Notes: generated by a model not told the origin, from the sequence alone. A stretch of 18,567 bases of DNA from Oxalobacteraceae bacterium UBA4003 (GCA_002384815.1 DGBN01000028.1:1-18567), one strand, 5' to 3'; counted from the first letter of the stretch, positions 1 to 6,811 are shown. Numbers and translations: made by a program.

Positions 1-1
1 G

Positions 2-316
2 CCTGCAATGATCGAACGCTACAAAGGCATCGTCACCGCACGCGGTGGTGTTGTTCATCGCGTGGAAGACTGGGGCCGTCGTCAAATGGCGTACCTGATC
101 CAGAAACTGGCTAAAGCCCATTATGTCTGCCTGAACATCGAATGTGACGGCGAAACGCTGGCTGAGATCGAAACCGGCTTCAAATTCAACGATGCCGTTC
201 TGCGTCATCTGACCGTGAAAATGAAGAAGGCTGAAACCGCGCCATCGCCAATGATGAAGGCTGTGCAGAAGGAAGATGCTGCCAAGAGCCATCGTACCGA
301 GGCACCTGCTGCCTAA
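2..316 (+). CDS. rpsF: 30S ribosomal protein S6 (5' end cut by window edge)
   Basis: Small-subunit ribosomal protein S6, which binds the central domain of 16S rRNA next to its partner S18. The visible part is 104 residues (reading P-A-M-I-E-R-Y from position 2) and is open to the left edge. The usual first 20 or so residues (family start resembling MRHYEIV) are missing, so the ATG at 8 is an internal Met and not the start. The family core is clear: VHRVEDWGRRQMAYLIQK, then FKFNDAVLRHLTVKM, followed by a charged, Ala-rich C-terminal tail typical of betaproteobacterial S6. The stop is TAA at 314-316. It is the first visible gene of an rpsF-priB-rpsR-rplI operon; S6 and S18 contact each other in the ribosome, which fits their co-transcription. 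Confidence 0.96.
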   Translation, partial: PAMIERYKGIVTARGGVVHRVEDWGRRQMAYLIQKLAKAHYVCLNIECDGETLAEIETGFKFNDAVLRHLTVKMKKAETAPSPMMKAVQKEDAAKSHRTEAPAA

Positions 317-340
317 ATACTGCAACGACGTATCAGGAGA

Positions 341-634
341 GTGAATCAGCTTCAGTTTATTGCAACAATTGCCGAGCGTGAAATTCTGCGCTACACCCCG
401 GCAGGCGTCCCGATTGTGTCGGCAGTTTTGCTCCACAGTTCGCAACAGAATGAAGCAGGTGTTCCACGATTGATCGAGTTTGAGATTGCCGCGATTGCCG
501 CGGGAGAAATTTCAGGCAGATTCAATCAGGCCGAGTTAGGCGGAACATATCAGTTCACCGGTTTCTTGGCACGGAAGAGCCGTAACAGCAAAAGCCTTGT
601 TTTCCATCTCACAGATTTCGAGACCCACATTTAG
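341..634 (+). CDS. priB: Primosomal replication protein N (PriB)
   Basis: PriB is a small OB-fold single-stranded-DNA-binding protein that helps PriA reload the DnaB helicase at stalled forks. The 97-residue product has the expected start (NQLQFIATIAEREILRYTPAGVPIVSAVL), matching the beta-barrel strand and the Tyr-Thr-Pro-Ala-Gly turn of the family, and a C-terminal strand GTYQFTGFLARKSRNSKSLVFHL. It sits between rpsF and rpsR, the standard place for priB. The start is a GTG; the purine run AGGAGA at 335-340 directly abuts it, an unusually short Shine-Dalgarno spacing, so initiation may depend on coupling with rpsF translation, which ends 24 nt upstream. No better in-frame start is visible. 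The length is normal for the family (about 100 residues). Confidence 0.93.
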   Translation: MNQLQFIATIAEREILRYTPAGVPIVSAVLLHSSQQNEAGVPRLIEFEIAAIAAGEISGRFNQAELGGTYQFTGFLARKSRNSKSLVFHLTDFETHI

Positions 635-649
635 ATACAGGAGCCCAAA

Positions 650-934
650 ATGGCATTCGGTAAAAAATTCGACAAAAGCAAACTGAAAGAAAAACGCAAA
701 CAACAAAACCCTTTGTTCAAGCGTAAAAAATTCTGCCGCTTCACAGCTGCACACGTAGAACAAGTTGACTACAAAGACGTAGACACCTTGAAGGACTTCG
801 TTCAAGAAAACGGCAAAATCATGCCGGCACGCTTGACCGGCACCAAAGCAATCTATCAACGTCAAGTCGATACAGCAATCAAGCGCGCACGTTTCCTCGC
901 GCTGTTGCCGTACACCGATTTGCACCACGCTTAA
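650..934 (+). CDS. rpsR: 30S ribosomal protein S18
   Basis: Ribosomal protein S18 of the small-subunit platform, partner of S6. The 94-residue product has the basic N-terminal extension typical of betaproteobacteria (AFGKKFDKSKLKEKRKQQ), then the conserved core FCRFTAAHVEQVDYKDVDTLKDF and the C-terminal signature GKIMPARLTGTKAIYQRQ with AIKRARFLALLPY. The ATG is preceded by AGGAG at 639-643 with 6-nt spacing, a textbook ribosome-binding site. It starts 15 nt after the priB stop, in the same operon. Codon use is A/T-rich at many third positions, as in the neighbouring rplI, consistent with a highly expressed gene. No anomaly seen. Confidence 0.97.
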   Translation: MAFGKKFDKSKLKEKRKQQNPLFKRKKFCRFTAAHVEQVDYKDVDTLKDFVQENGKIMPARLTGTKAIYQRQVDTAIKRARFLALLPYTDLHHA

Positions 935-959
935 TTAACGACTGAAATAGGAGAAAAAC

Positions 960-1412
960 ATGCAAGTCATTCTGTTAGAAAAAGTCGTTAATCTCGGCAA
1001 CCTCGGTGAAGTCGTTAAAGTTAAAGACGGCTACGCACGCAACTTTCTGATTCCGCAACGCAAAGCTCGTCGTGCAACGACCGCTGCAGTTGCTGAATTT
1101 GAAGTCAAACGTGCAGAGCTGGAAAACATCGCTGCTGCAAAATTGGCAGTATCGCAAGCGCAAGGCGAAAAATTGACCGGTCAAACCGTTCAAATTTCGC
1201 AAAAATCGGGTGTTGACGGCCGTTTGTTCGGTTCCGTTACCAATGCTGATATCGCTGAAGCGTTGGCCAAGCAAGGTTTTGCTGTTGAAAAAGCACAAGT
1301 TCGCTTGCCAACCGGTCCGTTGAAAGTAGCCGGCGACCACACGATCGCTGTTGCATTGCATACCGATGTAGTCGTTGACCTCACGATCACCATCGTTGGC
1401 GAACACGCTTAA
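960..1412 (+). CDS. rplI: 50S ribosomal protein L9
   Basis: Large-subunit protein L9, which reaches out from near the base of the L1 stalk and helps keep the reading frame. The 150-residue product shows the N-terminal rRNA-binding domain (MQVILLEKVVNLGNLGEVVKVKDGYARNFLIPQRKA, about residues 1-48), the long connecting helix rich in Ala and Glu (about 50-75) and the C-terminal domain with KSGVDGRLFGSVTNADIAEAL at about 80-100. AGGAG at 949-953 lies 6 nt before the ATG. It begins 25 nt after rpsR and is the last gene of the operon; a strong hairpin plus T-run follows at 1448-1474. Length is normal (about 149 residues in E. coli). Confidence 0.97.
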   Translation: MQVILLEKVVNLGNLGEVVKVKDGYARNFLIPQRKARRATTAAVAEFEVKRAELENIAAAKLAVSQAQGEKLTGQTVQISQKSGVDGRLFGSVTNADIAEALAKQGFAVEKAQVRLPTGPLKVAGDHTIAVALHTDVVVDLTITIVGEHA

Positions 1413-1447
1413 GTTTATTTCAAGCATGCCTGGCACTCGTTGCCTGG

Positions 1448-1474
1448 AAAAAGCCGGGTTTTCCCGGCTTTTTT
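1448..1474 (+). terminator. Rho-independent terminator of the rpsF-rplI operon
   Basis: GCCGGG at 1453-1458 pairs perfectly with CCCGGC at 1463-1468 around a TTTT loop. An A-run precedes the stem and six Ts follow it (1469-1474). It lies 35 nt after the rplI stop and separates the ribosomal operon from dnaB. Confidence 0.93.
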
Positions 1475-1487
1475 ATTGCCCATTTTC

Positions 1488-1516
1488 TTAAAGCACACAC
1501 CTGCAGCAGGTATAAT
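1488..1516 (+). promoter_or_regulatory. Probable dnaB promoter with a perfect TATAAT -10 box
   Basis: TATAAT at 1511-1516 matches the -10 consensus exactly. The best -35 at 17-nt spacing is TTAAAG (1488-1493), a weak 3/6 match to TTGACA. Only 7 nt separate the -10 box from the dnaB ATG at 1524, so a transcript starting at the usual distance would begin at or within a base or two of the start codon. The -10 is seen directly; the transcription start is inferred. Confidence 0.6.
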
Positions 1517-1523
1517 TCGCGCC

Positions 1524-2909
1524 ATGAACAACCGTGCCGATCCGCAAGTAGACTCCCTCCGCGTTCCCCCGCATTCGATAGAAGCTGAGCAATCCGTGCT
1601 TGGCGGCTTGCTGCTGGACAATGCGGCATGGGACCGTATTGCGGATTTCGTCAATCAGGACGATTTCTATCGTTACGATCACCGCATTATTTTTCAGCAC
1701 ATTGTCAGACTGATCAATGGTTCGCGTCCAGCGGACGTGATTACGGTATTCGAGGCATTGACCAATAGTGGCAAGGCAGAAGAAGTGGGCGGCGTCGCCT
1801 ATCTGAATGCATTGGCGCAAAATACCCCGTCTGCCGCCAATATCCGCCGCTACGCTGAAATCGTGCGTGACCGTGGCGTCCTGCGCAAACTGATTACCGT
1901 ATCGGATGAAATTTCCGGCCAGGCTTTCAATCCGCAAGGCAAGGAAGTCAAGCAGATGCTGGATGAAGCCGAATCCAAGATCTTTGCGATTGCAGAAGAG
2001 GGTTCGCGTGGCGCGCAAGGTTTCCAGGAAATTCAACCGCTGTTGACGCAAGTCGTTGAACGTATCGACGAACTGTATAACCGTGACAGTACCAGCGATA
2101 TCACTGGTGTGCCGACCGGCTTCGCCGATCTGGACCGCATGACTTCCGGTCTGCAACCGGGTGATTTGATTATTGTCGCCGGCCGTCCTTCGATGGGTAA
2201 AACTGCATTTTCGATCAATATCGGTGAAACCGTCGCGATCGAAAGCGGCTTGCCAGTGGCAGTCTTTTCGATGGAGATGGGCGGTACCCAGCTGGCTATG
2301 CGTATGCTGGGTTCGGTCGGACGATTGGATCAGCATCGCCTGCGTACCGGTAAACTGGCCGATGAAGACTGGCCGCGCCTGACGCATGCGATTCAAAAGA
2401 TGAACGATGCGCAGCTGTACATCGATGAAACGCCGGCCTTGAATTCGATCGAATTGCGGGCCCGTTCGCGACGCCTGTCGCGCCAGTGCGGCAAGCTGGG
2501 TTTGATCATCATCGATTACCTGCAACTGATGTCAGCCAATTCTTCTGGTGAAAACCGGGCGACGGAAATTTCAGAAATTTCGCGTAACCTGAAAGGTTTG
2601 GCGAAGGAACTCAATTGCCCGGTGATTGCATTGTCGCAGTTGAACCGTTCGCTGGAGCAGCGTCCCAACAAGCGTCCGGTGATGTCCGATTTGCGTGAAT
2701 CGGGAGCGATCGAGCAGGATGCCGACGTGATTCTGTTTATCTACCGCGACGAGGTTTACAATCCGGATTCGCCTGACAAAGGCACTGCGGAAATCATCAT
2801 CGGCAAGCAGCGTAACGGTCCTATCGGTAGTGTGCGTCTGACCTTCCTTGGTCAATACACGAAGTTTGAAAACTATACCGGGTCGGCTGCCTTGTATCAG
2901 GGTGACTAA
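1524..2909 (+). CDS. dnaB: Replicative DNA helicase DnaB
   Basis: Hexameric 5'-3' helicase that unwinds DNA at the replication fork and carries DnaG primase. The 461-residue product begins MNNRADPQVDSLRVPPHSIEAEQSVLGG, matching the family N-terminus. The frame is open upstream to 1440, but those 28 residues cross the terminator and have no family match, so I chose the ATG at 1524. Domains: N-terminal helical DnaB_N about 12-115, linker about 150-195, RecA-like C-terminal domain about 195-455. Walker A is GRPSMGKT at 220-227 (Lys226) and Walker B is LIIIDYLQL with Asp331. The conserved runs SQLNRSLEQR, SDLRESGAIEQDAD and KQRNGPIG are all present. No intein interrupts the P-loop. No Shine-Dalgarno lies at normal distance, consistent with a leaderless message. 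Proximity to rplI is common in bacteria. Confidence 0.97.
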   Translation: MNNRADPQVDSLRVPPHSIEAEQSVLGGLLLDNAAWDRIADFVNQDDFYRYDHRIIFQHIVRLINGSRPADVITVFEALTNSGKAEEVGGVAYLNALAQNTPSAANIRRYAEIVRDRGVLRKLITVSDEISGQAFNPQGKEVKQMLDEAESKIFAIAEEGSRGAQGFQEIQPLLTQVVERIDELYNRDSTSDITGVPTGFADLDRMTSGLQPGDLIIVAGRPSMGKTAFSINIGETVAIESGLPVAVFSMEMGGTQLAMRMLGSVGRLDQHRLRTGKLADEDWPRLTHAIQKMNDAQLYIDETPALNSIELRARSRRLSRQCGKLGLIIIDYLQLMSANSSGENRATEISEISRNLKGLAKELNCPVIALSQLNRSLEQRPNKRPVMSDLRESGAIEQDADVILFIYRDEVYNPDSPDKGTAEIIIGKQRNGPIGSVRLTFLGQYTKFENYTGSAALYQGD

Positions 2910-2912
2910 TTC

Positions 2913-2947
2913 AGAATGACTGATGTGACATCAGCTTTACTCATTCT
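2913..2947 (+). repeat. Nested inverted repeats after dnaB
   Basis: Two dyads are nested here. The inner one is CTGATGT (2920-2926), centre G, ACATCAG (2928-2934). The outer one is AGAATGA (2913-2919) pairing with TCATTCT (2941-2947). As RNA this could fold into an outer 7-bp stem and an inner 6-bp stem with a UGA loop and a 6-nt bulge. No clear T-run follows, so it is not a standard terminator. It may be a weak terminator for dnaB, an RNA-end stabiliser, or an operator for the downstream DUF47 gene. Confidence 0.45.
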
Positions 2948-3020
2948 ATTTCGCTCGGCGAGCAAGGTCTTGGGCGTACATCGTCGTATTTCAGTATTTT
3001 AATATTCAAAGAGAGCAATC

Positions 3021-3647
3021 ATGTTTGGACGACTCCTGCCGAAAGAAGGCAAATTTTTCGATCTTTTCAACGAACATGCAGAATTTTGCGTCAAGGGTGC
3101 CAAGGAGATGGTCGCATTGATGACCAATTTCGACGATCTGGAAATTCGCGTGCATGCGATCGAAGGCATCGAAAAGCAGGCAGACAAGGTAACGCATGCG
3201 ACGCTGGATGCACTGCATAAAACCTTCATTACACCTCTTGATCGCGACGATATCCATCAGCTGATTACGCGCATGGACGACATTCTCGATCTGCTCGAGG
3301 ATGCGGCACAAACGATTTCGCTGTACGACATCAAGGCCATCACACCGGAAGCCAAGCGTTTGGCCGAACTGTGTCTGGCCTGCACCGAAAAGGTCAAGGC
3401 TGCAGTTGGCTTGTTGCATAACATGGATAATTCGCGCGAAATTCTGGCCATCTGCCAAGAAATCGACAGGCTGGAATCGGATGCCGATCATGTGATGCGC
3501 GCTGCAATGTCCAAACTGTTCCGCGAGGAACCGGATGTCCGCAATCTGATCAAGCTGAAAGCGATTTACGAACTGCTGGAAACGGTAACGGATCGTTGCG
3601 AAGACGTCGCCAATATTATTGAAGGCATTATTGTCGAAAACGCCTGA
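3021..3647 (+). CDS. DUF47 / PhoU-like accessory protein of the Pit transporter
   Basis: A 208-residue all-helical cytoplasmic protein of the DUF47 (PhoU_div, TIGR00153) family. These proteins resemble PhoU and are commonly encoded next to low-affinity phosphate permeases, whose activity they are thought to modulate. Family features visible are the N-terminal MFGRLLPKEGKFFDLFNEHA, then EGIEKQADKVTHATLDALHKTFITPLDRDDIHQLITRMDDILD at about 52-94 with regularly spaced acidic residues of the PhoU metal-binding type, and a second repeat-like half with DRLESDADHVMRAAMSKLF and ELLETVTDRCEDVANIIEGI. The length is typical. GAGAG at 3010-3014 serves as ribosome-binding site. It is followed after 128 nt by pit, so the two very likely form one unit. 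The biochemical role is not directly established for this family. Confidence 0.9.
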   Translation: MFGRLLPKEGKFFDLFNEHAEFCVKGAKEMVALMTNFDDLEIRVHAIEGIEKQADKVTHATLDALHKTFITPLDRDDIHQLITRMDDILDLLEDAAQTISLYDIKAITPEAKRLAELCLACTEKVKAAVGLLHNMDNSREILAICQEIDRLESDADHVMRAAMSKLFREEPDVRNLIKLKAIYELLETVTDRCEDVANIIEGIIVENA

Positions 3648-3670
3648 GGTTCTCAGCGCATCGTCGCCGT

Positions 3671-3706
3671 ACCTGGCCTTGTGACCGAAAACGCACGAGG
3701 CCAGGT
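3671..3706 (+). repeat. Stem-loop between the DUF47 gene and pit
   Basis: The arms 3671-3683 (starts ACCTGGCC) and 3694-3706 (ends GGCCAGGT) pair over 13 positions, 12 Watson-Crick plus one U.G wobble in plus-strand RNA (3680 with 3697), around a 10-nt loop ACCGAAAACG. No T-run follows, so it is probably not a simple terminator. It could stabilise or partly attenuate the DUF47-pit message and set different levels of the two proteins. Confidence 0.7.
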
Positions 3707-3775
3707 CTTGCAAGTTTCGCGGTAGCTGACAGCTTGGTCGGCGCTGCATGCAGATTGAACAGAAATTAATTATCC

Positions 3776-4783
3776 ATGCAAACTCTTCACATGAGCTTTT
3801 ATGTCCTGGCCTTTTTGATCGTATTGGCTTTGGTGTTCGATTTCATGAACGGCTTTCACGATGCGGCCAATGCCATCGCGACAGTGGTTTCCACAGGAGT
3901 ATTGAAACCGCAAGCGGCAGTGATGATGGCTGCTTTTTTCAACTTCCTTGCGATTGGCGTCTTCCATCTCAAGGTTGCATCGATGATAGGCAAGGGCACG
4001 ATCGATCCTGTCGTCATTGATCATTACGTCGTGTTCGGTGCGTTGACGGGTGCCATACTCTGGAATGCCTTGACCTGGTATTTCGGTTTGCCGTCATCGT
4101 CGTCGCACGCATTGATAGGCGGCCTGGTTGGCGCTGCAGTGGCCAAATCCGGTATCGATGCCTTGATTGCATCCGGCCTGCTCAAGATCATTGCCTTCAT
4201 TGTATTGTCCCCCTTGCTCGGATTCCTGTTCGGTTCGCTAATGATGATCATAGTGTCATGGTTGTTCGTGCGTTCGACGCCGCGTAATGTCGATCGATGG
4301 TTCCGGCGCTTGCAACTGGCTTCCGCTGCCATGTATAGCCTGGGTCACGGTGGCAACGATGCGCAAAAAACCATGGGTATTATCTGGATGCTGCTGATTG
4401 CAGCCGGCGTATCGACTGCAGAAGATCCATTGCCATGGTGGGTGATCATCAGTTGCTATAGCGCGATCAGCCTGGGTACCTTGTTCGGCGGTTGGCGTAT
4501 CGTCAAGACGATGGGGCAAAAGATTACCAAGCTGAAACCGGTAGGCGGTTTTTGCGCAGAAACCGGTGGCGCGATCACGTTGTTTCTGGCGACTGCACTG
4601 GGCGTGCCGGTATCGACTACGCATACGATTACCGGTGCGATCGTCGGTGTCGGCGCTTCACGCAAGATGTCAGCGGTGCGTTGGGGTGTTGCCGGCAATA
4701 TCGTCTGGGCCTGGATATTCACTATTCCGGCCTCTGCTTTTGTAGCGGCGATTGCATGGTGGCTGGGCACGATGATTTTGTAA
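3776..4783 (+). CDS. pit: Inorganic phosphate transporter, PiT family
   Basis: Inner-membrane symporter for inorganic phosphate, probably as a metal-phosphate complex driven by protons (family knowledge). The 335-residue product is almost wholly hydrophobic, with about 9-10 predicted membrane segments. It shows the inverted duplicated PiT signature: FDFMNGFHDAANAIAT at 21-36 and SLGHGGNDAQKTMGII at 188-203, plus the paired serine motifs GLPSSSSHA at 104-112 and VPVSTTHT at 277-284. At 335 residues it is the short form usually paired with DUF47, rather than the roughly 500-residue PitA of E. coli. The ATG at 3776 gives the common family start MQTLH; a second ATG at 3791 is possible. Neither has a clear Shine-Dalgarno. 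No Pho box is recognisable upstream of the pair. Confidence 0.94.
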   Translation: MQTLHMSFYVLAFLIVLALVFDFMNGFHDAANAIATVVSTGVLKPQAAVMMAAFFNFLAIGVFHLKVASMIGKGTIDPVVIDHYVVFGALTGAILWNALTWYFGLPSSSSHALIGGLVGAAVAKSGIDALIASGLLKIIAFIVLSPLLGFLFGSLMMIIVSWLFVRSTPRNVDRWFRRLQLASAAMYSLGHGGNDAQKTMGIIWMLLIAAGVSTAEDPLPWWVIISCYSAISLGTLFGGWRIVKTMGQKITKLKPVGGFCAETGGAITLFLATALGVPVSTTHTITGAIVGVGASRKMSAVRWGVAGNIVWAWIFTIPASAFVAAIAWWLGTMIL

Positions 4784-4805
4784 TCGTTTTCGTTTAATGT
4801 TTAAT

Positions 4806-4832
4806 AAAAAAGTCGCTTTATGCGGCTTTTTT
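4806..4832 (+). terminator. Terminator after pit (works on either strand)
   Basis: AAAAAAGTCGC (4806-4816) pairs with GCGGCTTTTTT (4822-4832) around the loop TTTAT, 11 pairs including one U.G wobble in plus RNA. An A-run and a T-run flank the GC core, so it could also act on minus-strand transcripts. It lies 22 nt after the pit stop. Confidence 0.9.
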
Positions 4833-4843
4833 ATTGGCGGCTC

Positions 4844-4911
4844 TGGTTTTGGTTTGTTGGTGTTGATTTTGTTCGTTCTCCGTGGCAAATAACACCAGCA
4901 AACCAAAACCA
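4844..4911. repeat. 21-bp inverted repeat between two terminators
   Basis: The left arm 4844-4864 (begins TGGTTTTGG, G/T only) and right arm 4891-4911 (ends CCAAAACCA) are complementary at 20 of 21 positions. The exception, 4857 with 4898, is a U.G wobble in plus-strand RNA and an A.C mismatch in minus-strand RNA. The spacer is 26 nt (4865-4890). There is no T-run next to it. No open reading frame with a plausible product occupies this zone. It is more than pit or the PhoH gene needs for termination, because each already has its own terminator. Confidence 0.8.
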
Positions 4912-4922
4912 CACATTCAATA

Positions 4923-4953
4923 AAAAAGACCTGCTGATTAAGCAGGTCTTTTT
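4923..4953 (-). terminator. Bidirectional terminator of the PhoH-family gene
   Basis: AAAAAGACCTGCT (4923-4935) and AGCAGGTCTTTTT (4941-4953) form a perfect 13-bp stem around GATTA. On the minus strand it lies 20 nt after the PhoH stop and is followed by a T-run, so it is the natural terminator of that gene. It has the same form on the plus strand. Confidence 0.93.
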
Positions 4954-4973
4954 GTGTCAAACGCGTGTACGTT

Positions 4974-6632
4974 TTACAGTACTTCACTCGCATGATCCGC
5001 CAGACGCGAACGCTCACCACGTGCCAGTGTGACATGACCACTGTGTCCCCAACCCTTGAAGCGATCGACGACGTAGGTCAAACCGCTGGAGCCTTCTGTC
5101 AGGTACGGCGTATCGATCTGTGCGATGTTACCCAGGCAAATGATCTTGGTACCCGGACCGGCGCGAGTGACCAGGGTTTTCATCTGCTTCGGTGTCAGGT
5201 TTTGCGCTTCATCGATAATCAGGAACTTGTTGACGAAGGTACGGCCTCGCATGAAGTTGAGCGACTTGATCTTGATGCGTGAACGAATCAGGTCCTGCGT
5301 CGCCGCGCGACCCCATTCGCCGGCATCGTTGTCGGACTTGTTCAACACTTCGAGGTTGTCGTCGAACGCGCCCATCCATGGCGACATCTTCTCTTCTTCC
5401 GTGCCCGGCAGGAAGCCGATATCTTCGCCGACCGGCACCGTGACGCGTGTCACAATGATCTCGCTATACACCTTGGTTTCCAGTACTTGCGCGAGACCCG
5501 CTGCCAAGGCCAGCAGCGTTTTACCGGTGCCGGCCTGACCGAGCAGCGTGACGAAATCGCATTCCGGATCCATCAACAGATTCAGTGCAAAATTCTGCTC
5601 GCGGTTACGTGCGGTGACGCCCCATACGCTGTTTTTTGTATGCGCATAATCGCGCAAGGTTTGGATAACAGCCGTCTTGCCGTTGATCTGGCGCACCTGG
5701 CCGTAGAACGATGCTTCGCCATTCCTCGGTTCCATGTAGACGAACTGATTAACCAGCATGGCCGGCACGACCGGGCCGCTCAGGCGGTAGAAGGTGTAAC
5801 CGGTGCCGTGCTTGTTTTCCTGCCAGGATTCCATGCCCTTCGCATGCTTGATCCAGAAGTCATCCGGCAATTGCATGATGCCGGAGTAGAGCAGGTCGGT
5901 ATCTTCCAGTACGTGATCGTTTAAGTACTCTTCCGCCGGCAGGCCCATCGCGCGCGCCTTGATGCGCATGTTGATATCTTTCGATACCAGCACGATGGAA
6001 CGTCCCGGGAATTGTGCTTCCAGCGCGCGGACTACACCGAGAATCTGATTGTCGGCCTTGCCCATGGGCAGGCCTTCCGGCAGCGTCACGTTCTGCAATT
6101 TGGTCTGGAAGAACAGGCGGCCCTTGGCATCCTTGTTGCCCAGTTTCGATAAAGGGATACCTTCGTCGATGGCATTTTCTTCAATCCCGTTGACCAATGC
6201 ATCCAGCGAGCGCGATACCTGACGCGCACTGCGTGCGACTTCCGACATACCCTTCTTGTGGTCGTCCAGCTCTTCCAGCGTCATCATGGGCAGATAGACG
6301 TCGTGTTCTTCAAAGCGGAACAGCGAGGTTGGATCGTGCATCAGTACGTTGGTATCGAGCACAAACAATTTGGTGGTGCCGGATTTGTCGACCGGACGGC
6401 GGGTGCCAGACTTTGGCGCCAGTGCGACGGTTTGTGCGGAGACTGCACGCGGTTTTTCGGCCGGTGTTTTTTCGACAATCTTGGCGCGGATGGGGGATGG
6501 TGCTGCTTGGCTCTGGCGTACTGTCGGTTCAATCAATGTCAGTGCTTTGACAATCTTGTCCTTGTCCGCCTTCGGATAGTCTTGCGGTGACAGCAGTGCA
6601 GCAGGCTTGGTCGGTAATTTAGGCAGGGGCAT
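4974..6632 (-). CDS. PhoH-family ATPase with N-terminal PIN ribonuclease domain
   Basis: A 552-residue protein joining a PIN nuclease domain to a PhoH ATPase (the PhoH2 architecture). Family members studied elsewhere act as ATP-dependent RNA helicase/ribonucleases; that role here is inferred. Residues 1-85 are a Pro/Ala/Lys-rich, probably disordered leader. PIN spans about 88-240: the first acidic residue is in KLFVLDTNVLMHD (Asp93), then MTLEELDDHKKG (Glu120/Glu121, Asp123/Asp124), and the last acidic cluster is near SIVLVSKDINMRIKARAMGL. The PhoH domain is about 340-552: Walker A GQAGTGKT at 365-372 (Lys371), Walker B FLIIDEAQN (Asp474, Glu475), then GNIAQIDTPYL and a late RGERSRLA arginine motif. 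GAGGT at 6637-6641 precedes the ATG on the minus strand. The leader upstream is pyrimidine-rich on the transcribed RNA. It converges with pit but is not the Pho-regulon E. coli phoH, which lacks PIN. Confidence 0.92.
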   Translation of the reverse strand: MPLPKLPTKPAALLSPQDYPKADKDKIVKALTLIEPTVRQSQAAPSPIRAKIVEKTPAEKPRAVSAQTVALAPKSGTRRPVDKSGTTKLFVLDTNVLMHDPTSLFRFEEHDVYLPMMTLEELDDHKKGMSEVARSARQVSRSLDALVNGIEENAIDEGIPLSKLGNKDAKGRLFFQTKLQNVTLPEGLPMGKADNQILGVVRALEAQFPGRSIVLVSKDINMRIKARAMGLPAEEYLNDHVLEDTDLLYSGIMQLPDDFWIKHAKGMESWQENKHGTGYTFYRLSGPVVPAMLVNQFVYMEPRNGEASFYGQVRQINGKTAVIQTLRDYAHTKNSVWGVTARNREQNFALNLLMDPECDFVTLLGQAGTGKTLLALAAGLAQVLETKVYSEIIVTRVTVPVGEDIGFLPGTEEEKMSPWMGAFDDNLEVLNKSDNDAGEWGRAATQDLIRSRIKIKSLNFMRGRTFVNKFLIIDEAQNLTPKQMKTLVTRAGPGTKIICLGNIAQIDTPYLTEGSSGLTYVVDRFKGWGHSGHVTLARGERSRLADHASEVL

Positions 6633-6763
6633 CAGGACCTCGATCTAGAAAGTTGGAAACATACAAATACAAACAACGGTGATGCACAGGCAAAAAGCAG
6701 GGATGGAGGAGCGGATTTGAAAACGGTTGAGGGGGAGAAAACGGAGGAGGCACAAATCAAAAG

Positions 6764-6811
6764 CAAAAAAGCCGTTTGGGAAGGCTCATGGCCTAATCCG
6801 CAAACGGCTTT
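6764..6811 (-). terminator. Terminator downstream of the peroxiredoxin gene
   Basis: Read on the minus strand, AAAGCCGTTTG (6811-6801) pairs with CAAACGGCTTT (6778-6768) over 11 bp, with a smaller GGC/GCC stem inside the 22-nt loop, followed by a T-run. It lies about 40 nt beyond the bcp stop and upstream of the PhoH gene, so the PhoH gene must have its own promoter between 6633 and 6763. I could not identify that promoter with confidence. Confidence 0.85.

Noticed and set aside
1440..1523. Upstream extension of dnaB to an ATG at 1440
   Set aside because: The extra 28 residues run through the terminator hairpin and the -10 box and do not match DnaB.
1488..2525. 345-codon open frame antisense to dnaB
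   Set aside because: It lies wholly opposite a certain gene; the predicted protein is His/Gln/Arg-rich with no family motif. It is a shadow of codon bias.
2910..3020. Pho box (PhoB site) before the DUF47-pit pair
   Set aside because: I found no pair of CTGTCAT-like repeats at 11-bp spacing.
3744..3753. CTGCATGCAG palindrome before pit
   Set aside because: Ten-base palindromes are common by chance and nothing else supports a role.
4820..5032. 70-codon plus-strand frame in the pit-PhoH gap
   Set aside because: It is made of the terminators and inverted repeat and overlaps the end of the PhoH-family gene; composition is not protein-like.
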